DNA of 45,630 nt. Origin: a virus. The notes beneath the pieces were generated by a model. That model saw only the letters and a program-made list of their open reading frames with translations, was not told where the DNA came from and made no database searches. This document shows, piece by piece, positions 41,493 to 45,630 of the stretch (positions are counted from its first letter, which is position 1; each line of letters opens with the position of its first letter). The position numbers and the translations under genes are program-made. The DNA is taken from the IMG/VR virus record IMGVR_UViG_3300032053_000144, positions 1 through 45,630 of that record; one strand, 5' to 3'.

Positions 41493-42485
41493 TTACGTAA
41501 GAGTGCTATACCTAAATAAATTCCAACTGAACACTCTACCAGCGCCCTGATCATTGCGTGAAAATACCATTCCCGATAAATTGCCGGGATTGGGTTGTTT
41601 TGGTTCATATGGGGCTGATGAAATAATCCATCTATTGGTAGAGCTATCTCTATAATAAGAAGTAATCATTTGAGTTCGAGGATTATAATGTGAGCGCAAA
41701 AAAGAACCAGTTATTGTGGGTGTATCCAAACCACATGCATATAAAGGGCTACCATCTCTATTTATTTCTAAATTTTCTAATGAAAATACTTGTGGATTAA
41801 TTTGTGGCGGATTGGAAGGATCTTCCGTAGTTATATCTTGAAAAATAACCATCGCTTTAGAATTAAATAAAGCACTTTGACGAGTAGATTCTTTAGGAGA
41901 ATATTCTAATGCGCTACGACGTCCCACTATAGTTACCTTGCCTGGTAAATCGCCTACATTGGGTAAGGTCTTATTTTCATAATCGGTTGTTGAATAAATA
42001 TTCATATAGTCGTCAAATTTTTCATTTGTGCCTATAGGATTTCCATCCGCATCATATCCGTATGTAATGGCAGGTAGTGTGGGATCGTTGACCGTTACTC
42101 CGGCTTTACCTGGATTTAAATATTGGACGGTGGGCGAAGGTGAGTTGCTACCAAAGGGAAATTGAGAATAAGGGGCATTATTAGAATCATCTGATAAAGT
42201 AGCGTGAGGTAGCCGAGCGTTATCAAGGATATTTGTTGAATATGTTGTTGTAATAATTGAAGAACTGTCTACGCCATTTGTAGCAAATACTTTTAATATA
42301 AATTTAAGAACATCTGTTGGTAATACGATAGGAACAGTGTATACCGATGATAAAGTTGTTGGAGTTGAGTCATCTGTTGTATAGAAAATGGTTGCGGGCA
42401 CATTGGTAGAGAGCGCAATAGTTTTGGGAAATCCGGCTACCAACTGCTCTGATGATTCTGTTAAAAGAATAGAAATTACAACCAT
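41493..42485 (-). CDS. Beta-rich virion-like protein with CHB_HEX-type domain
   Basis: 330 residues, rich in Ser, Thr, Asn, Pro. The N-terminal ~75 has ATIFYTTDDSTPTTLSSVYT, the pattern of the chitobiase/beta-hexosaminidase C-terminal beta domain (FYTxDGSxPTxxSxxY), then long beta and loop regions with QYLNPGKAGVTV, AITYGYDADGNPIGTNEKFD and a C-terminal SWNLFRYSTLT. This is a surface-protein composition, yet its neighbours are replication genes. Possibly a fibre or head decoration protein. The upstream gene ends one base before its start. Confidence 0.65.
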   Translation of the reverse strand: MVVISILLTESSEQLVAGFPKTIALSTNVPATIFYTTDDSTPTTLSSVYTVPIVLPTDVLKFILKVFATNGVDSSSIITTTYSTNILDNARLPHATLSDDSNNAPYSQFPFGSNSPSPTVQYLNPGKAGVTVNDPTLPAITYGYDADGNPIGTNEKFDDYMNIYSTTDYENKTLPNVGDLPGKVTIVGRRSALEYSPKESTRQSALFNSKAMVIFQDITTEDPSNPPQINPQVFSLENLEINRDGSPLYACGLDTPTITGSFLRSHYNPRTQMITSYYRDSSTNRWIISSAPYEPKQPNPGNLSGMVFSRNDQGAGRVFSWNLFRYSTLT

Positions 42486-42486
42486 A

Positions 42487-42804
42487 TTATATTAATTGTA
42501 GAAATTTATTATTTTTCTCTACCAATCCCTTTTTTAACATTATACGATATATTCGGTGTCCAGCTTTTCTAAATTGATGTGATAATTCTAAATAAATTTC
42601 ATCACCTTCACGCCTATAAAGCTTTAAAAACATATCATAATAATCCATTAGCTCCAGGGCAGGATTAAGGGAATTTTTATCTTTTTCTACTGGCTCAACA
42701 ATACGGTTTAACGCATAAGTGATGAGAAATTTATAGAACTTTTCCTCACCTACAGTGGCGTATTTATTAATAAATAGTTTTTTGATATTGTCAGATTGCT
42801 GCAT
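42487..42804 (-). CDS. Helical protein, function unknown
   Basis: 105 residues, helical, with the aromatic and acidic segment LELMDYYDMFLKLYRREGDE and a basic end (FRKAGHRIYRIMLKKGL). It overlaps the end of the dNMP kinase gene by 14 bases. No family recognised. Confidence 0.5.
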   Translation of the reverse strand: MQQSDNIKKLFINKYATVGEEKFYKFLITYALNRIVEPVEKDKNSLNPALELMDYYDMFLKLYRREGDEIYLELSHQFRKAGHRIYRIMLKKGLVEKNNKFLQLI

Positions 42805-43414
42805 TGCGCGCTTGTAAATATGCCTTATTATTAGAAAAGTGTTTATCTAATACTAGTGTAACTTGTTTGCCTAATTCTTCTATAGGGCAGTTATTATCTA
42901 TAATAATATCAAATTGATTATCTTTCAACTCATCTTGTTCTGTTTCGGAAATATCATTTAATACTAGCTGCTCGTTGCGTTTGATGCGGCACATAATAAA
43001 ATTATTATTTTTAGCCCAAGTAAATTCATCCAGAAATCTTAAATCAGACACGATAAATAATTTAGTATTTGATGGCGCCGTTTTTAATTGATGTGCCATA
43101 TGCGCAATCCATATAAGCTGGTTATAACTTCTGCCTATTTTACCAATATCGCAACTTACCTGTCTATAAGTAACGTCCTTATTAAAGGGAATATCAAGAT
43201 CAGAAGTAATAACATTTTGTCTTAATGCACTGGCGCCATACAACGCATCCTCGTCGCATCCTGGAAATAAATTTTGAATAATTTGTTTAATACGAGCAGC
43301 AAATGCTACAATCATATATTCATTATTTTGTAAATGTAAAGTATCTTGTGCTATGAGCGAAGCGACCGTATTCTTACCGACCCCGCCTTTACCGGATAAA
43401 GCTATTTTTATCAT
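42791..43414 (-). CDS. Deoxynucleoside monophosphate kinase-like protein
   Basis: 207 residues. P-loop LSGKGGVGKNTVASL, with Asn instead of Ser/Thr after GK, as in T4-type dNMP kinases (GKD). Then FIVSDLRFLDEFTWAKN matches the DxRF..E motif that follows Walker B in this group, and CRIKRNEQL gives the lid Arg. It phosphorylates dNMPs for phage DNA synthesis. Neighbours are a GIY-YIG endonuclease upstream and an unknown gene downstream. Confidence 0.8.
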   Translation of the reverse strand: MIKIALSGKGGVGKNTVASLIAQDTLHLQNNEYMIVAFAARIKQIIQNLFPGCDEDALYGASALRQNVITSDLDIPFNKDVTYRQVSCDIGKIGRSYNQLIWIAHMAHQLKTAPSNTKLFIVSDLRFLDEFTWAKNNNFIMCRIKRNEQLVLNDISETEQDELKDNQFDIIIDNNCPIEELGKQVTLVLDKHFSNNKAYLQARNAAI

Positions 43415-43415
43415 A

Positions 43416-44036
43416 TTATTTTACCCATCTTTTATTATTTAAAATCATATTAATAGCTGGCTGACTTATATTATATTCTTGTGCCAATTGTTTTTGAGTA
43501 TAATTACCAGTTGCATATTTATTAATTATAATGATGATATCGTCATTTTTCAATAATGATTGAGGATTTTTTTCGCCCATTTTAGATCTACTTATATTTT
43601 TTCTTTCTTCTTCTGACTTAACTCTTCCCTTAGAAGATAAGCTTTTTTGAAGTCTTGTTTCTGCCGATTGCTTTATACCAGTATGTGATACTTTATTTCT
43701 AAAATTTTCTTCTTCTGAACAAATTCTACCACTTACCCCTTCACCACCTCTTGTAAAATTAGCCCCCCAACCAATTCCTTCAAACCAATCCGATTCAAAA
43801 GTTTTATGTTCATAAATTTTGGCAACTTCCATTTCTAATGCGCATTTTTCATCCTTGGTGCCAAGGATAATTTCACGACGCCAACCATATTTATCTGCTA
43901 TATGTTTCCAATATTTATTACGAGAAGTTTTATTGTTTACTCTTACTAATTCACCTTTACCACAATAAAATACTCTTGGTATATATTCTACCGTATAATC
44001 AAGATACACATACCAAATTTTTACCTCTTTACTCAC
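43416..44036 (-). CDS. GIY-YIG homing endonuclease
   Basis: 206 residues. Residues 8-28 read WYVYLDYT and FYCGKG, the GIY-YIG pair in the VYL/FYCGKG form. They are followed by RNKYWKHIADKYGWRREI, a Glu (ALEMEVAKIYEH) and the N/G-rich GANFTRGGEGVSGR segment. The middle has NUMOD-type repeats (HTGIKQSAETRLQKS, GRVKSEEERKNISRSKMG). The C-terminus is an HTH (YTQKQLAQEYNISQPAIN). All expected catalytic positions are present, so it looks functional, unlike the decayed genes at 1..317 and 39778..40649. It is free-standing between kinase and Rad50 genes; no intron was recognised. Confidence 0.85.
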   Translation of the reverse strand: MSKEVKIWYVYLDYTVEYIPRVFYCGKGELVRVNNKTSRNKYWKHIADKYGWRREIILGTKDEKCALEMEVAKIYEHKTFESDWFEGIGWGANFTRGGEGVSGRICSEEENFRNKVSHTGIKQSAETRLQKSLSSKGRVKSEEERKNISRSKMGEKNPQSLLKNDDIIIIINKYATGNYTQKQLAQEYNISQPAINMILNNKRWVK

Positions 44037-44050
44037 GCTAATCCTATTAT

Positions 44051-45630
44051 TTAATGTGTATTAATACACAATCGACCTTTAGATACATTGTTTTCATCTT
44101 GTTCGATTAAAATTGTGTGTGAAAATTTATATTTAAGATTTTCATCGTGTGTAATGACTAAAACTTTTAGTTCATTTTGAATAACTTTAATGATTTCTGC
44201 AAATATTTCGGTGCTACCAGGATCTAGCGGCTGATTTACTTCATCTAATAGCATTAACTTAATATCGACGCCCAATCTTTTATTTATTATAAATAATATT
44301 GCTAATTTAAGAGATAATGAAACTATAATTTTCTGGGCGCCAGAAAGTTGCTTATACTCTCTCTGATTGCCATCTATAAAATATAGTATATCTAATGTAT
44401 CTTCTTTGTCTTTGTCTTTATTTGTATTTTTATCATTAATAACAACAAATTGTAACTGTAGTCCGGGGCGTAATTTTAGTAACCATTTATTAGCTTCGCC
44501 TTGCAATTCATCGAGAATACTGTGCGTAATAAGTGAAGGAATTCCATTTGAACCAAATGCTTGAATTACTTTCGAATGTAATTGTAATGATTTCTCTAAT
44601 TCTTGAATGTCTTTTTTAAGATCTATAATCTTAATCCTATTAAGAATAGATTGTTCAACTTTATGTTTGATAATAGCCTGCTTACCTATCAAATTTGATA
44701 TTTCTGATGAAAGTTGTGTTTCTTTGTTTGAAGACTTTGTTATATCAAGCCTTAATTCATCTAATCTATTAAAAGTTAAATTATTTTTATCTAAAACAAT
44801 TAAGGCAGATAATTCTTGTTGAATAGTCTCTAATTCAATATTTTTAGAACGTAGGGATACTATATGATCTTCAAGAAGCACATTATAATTTTTATATAAT
44901 AATCTTTTTGCTTCTAATTCTTTAGATAAATAATCTATTTTAGATTCCCAAGTAGATAATGTATTTTTAATAGCTATACGTGTGCCGATAAGGGTATCTA
45001 CTTCGGTTCTACTATCTGCTAATTCTAGCAGATCTTTATTTAGAGTTATTTTATCTTTTTCTAACTTTAGAATTTCTTCTTTATTTTTAATAGTCCAATT
45101 ATGCTTATGTTCTTCTGATATATTTTGATGACAATGTGAGCAATTTTTTTCTTCTGTAATTGGATGATTTAATTCTTCAAGTTTTACTTTGACAATTATC
45201 AGTGCATTTTTTGCAATTAAGAACTTTTCTAATAACTTGGAGGCGTCAATATTTAAAGGCTCTATATCAATTTGTTCTTTTTTATGCTCATCTACCCAAG
45301 ATTGCATACTATCTAATTCTTTTTGAATGTCTTTTGCTTCTTTTGGTAGGGAGGCAATTTTTAATTTCAAATCTTCGATAGTTTTATGTGATTTTGCTAT
45401 ACCGTCTTTACAAATAGACTCTGTATTTGTAATACTTGAGATTTTTGCACGAGAGCCGGAAACTTTATCTGATAATAAAGTATATTCTGATTTTAATGAA
45501 GCCAACTTATCTTTAATAAATGAAATGTTTTTATTATATATAGTAAGTATTTTATCTGACTCTTCTTGTTCTTTTGTCAAGGAGACAAGTAATGTGTCCG
45601 GATCTCCAATAGTAGTTAAAATAACTTTTT
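44051..45630 (-). CDS. Rad50/SbcC (gp46)-like ATPase, 5' end outside window
   Basis: About 526 codons in the window; the reading frame runs open to the right edge, so the N-terminal Walker A is missing from view. The visible part has long coiled coils, a zinc hook CSHCHQNI around the middle, and a C-terminal ABC half with QLSGAQKIIVSLSLKLAIL (signature), IKLMLLDEVNQPLD (Walker B) and ITHDENLKY (switch His). This is the Rad50/SbcC/gp46 architecture. With a gp47-like partner it would process DNA ends for recombination-driven replication; that partner is not in the window. Confidence 0.9.
   Translation of the reverse strand, partial: KVILTTIGDPDTLLVSLTKEQEESDKILTIYNKNISFIKDKLASLKSEYTLLSDKVSGSRAKISSITNTESICKDGIAKSHKTIEDLKLKIASLPKEAKDIQKELDSMQSWVDEHKKEQIDIEPLNIDASKLLEKFLIAKNALIIVKVKLEELNHPITEEKNCSHCHQNISEEHKHNWTIKNKEEILKLEKDKITLNKDLLELADSRTEVDTLIGTRIAIKNTLSTWESKIDYLSKELEAKRLLYKNYNVLLEDHIVSLRSKNIELETIQQELSALIVLDKNNLTFNRLDELRLDITKSSNKETQLSSEISNLIGKQAIIKHKVEQSILNRIKIIDLKKDIQELEKSLQLHSKVIQAFGSNGIPSLITHSILDELQGEANKWLLKLRPGLQLQFVVINDKNTNKDKDKEDTLDILYFIDGNQREYKQLSGAQKIIVSLSLKLAILFIINKRLGVDIKLMLLDEVNQPLDPGSTEIFAEIIKVIQNELKVLVITHDENLKYKFSHTILIEQDENNVSKGRLCINTH

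Noticed and set aside
43416-44036. Group I intron hosting the GIY-YIG gene
   Set aside because: Both flanking genes appear uninterrupted at this side and no intron core could be recognised; the gene is free-standing.
1-45630. Alternative genetic code with TGA read as Trp
   Set aside because: Two broken genes would be repaired by it, but several intact genes end in TGA (at 314, 9212, 19409, 26140, 38155), often in ATGA/TTGA overlaps, and their C-termini look complete.
1-45630. tRNA genes, rRNA genes, CRISPR arrays, insertion sequences, attachment sites
   Set aside because: None was recognised by eye; gene density leaves no gap above about 275 bases, and the two largest gaps hold decayed genes.

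Overview
This window looks like part of the genome of a large tailed bacteriophage, probably a jumbo-type myovirus. The reasons are a packed, AT-rich, almost entirely minus-strand gene array that combines virion genes (portal, large terminase, prohead protease, lytic transglycosylase) with a phage replication and recombination set (DnaE polymerase, RecA/UvsX, gp32-like SSB, DnaG-type primase, Rad50/gp46-like ATPase, RuvC-like nuclease, dNMP kinase). There are no ribosomal, tRNA or metabolic operons. The host cannot be read from the sequence. Gene 5' ends lie to the right, so transcription runs from high to low coordinates.

Region 1..26053 is the virion and packaging block. From its upstream end it holds a series of large Pro/Gln-rich or Zn-tailed virion-like proteins (20204..26053), a CCA-adding-type nucleotidyltransferase (19409..20200), unknown late proteins, the large terminase (13936..16842) carrying a complete LAGLIDADG intein, the portal (12144..13898), a large structural protein, a transglycosylase, small late proteins, a tyrosine-phosphatase-like protein, an unusually long prohead protease/scaffold polyprotein with an internal tandem repeat (3232..6612), a Cys-cluster/Lys-Ala-rich protein and a decoration-like virion protein. 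A sigma-region-4-like HTH protein (26140..26610) sits at the head of this block, separated by a strong terminator from the replication block.

Region 26883..45630 is the replication, recombination and host-takeover block. It holds a primase lacking its own zinc domain with a separate two-ribbon zinc protein beside it, DnaJ, a RuvC-like nuclease, a terminator, SSB, a GC-rich Arg-rich winged-helix-like protein, RecA with a possible UvsY-like partner, a full-length DnaE, an FtsH-M41-like peptidase without an AAA domain, trigger factor, a Cas4/RecB-like Fe-S nuclease, an isolated beta-rich virion-like protein, dNMP kinase, a GIY-YIG endonuclease and a Rad50-like ATPase cut by the window edge.

The most notable signals are: (1) the intein placed exactly after the Walker B Asp-Glu of the terminase; (2) a 44-codon gene that is intact only if ribosomes shift -1 at a canonical A AAA AAG heptamer; (3) several homing-endonuclease-like or HTH genes at different stages of decay (stop codons at 294, 26807 and 40578, plus a frameshift); (4) phage copies of trigger factor, DnaJ, an M41-like peptidase, a CCA-adding enzyme and a protein tyrosine phosphatase; (5) a giant protease-scaffold fusion. 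All functional assignments come from motifs recognised by eye; no database search was run.
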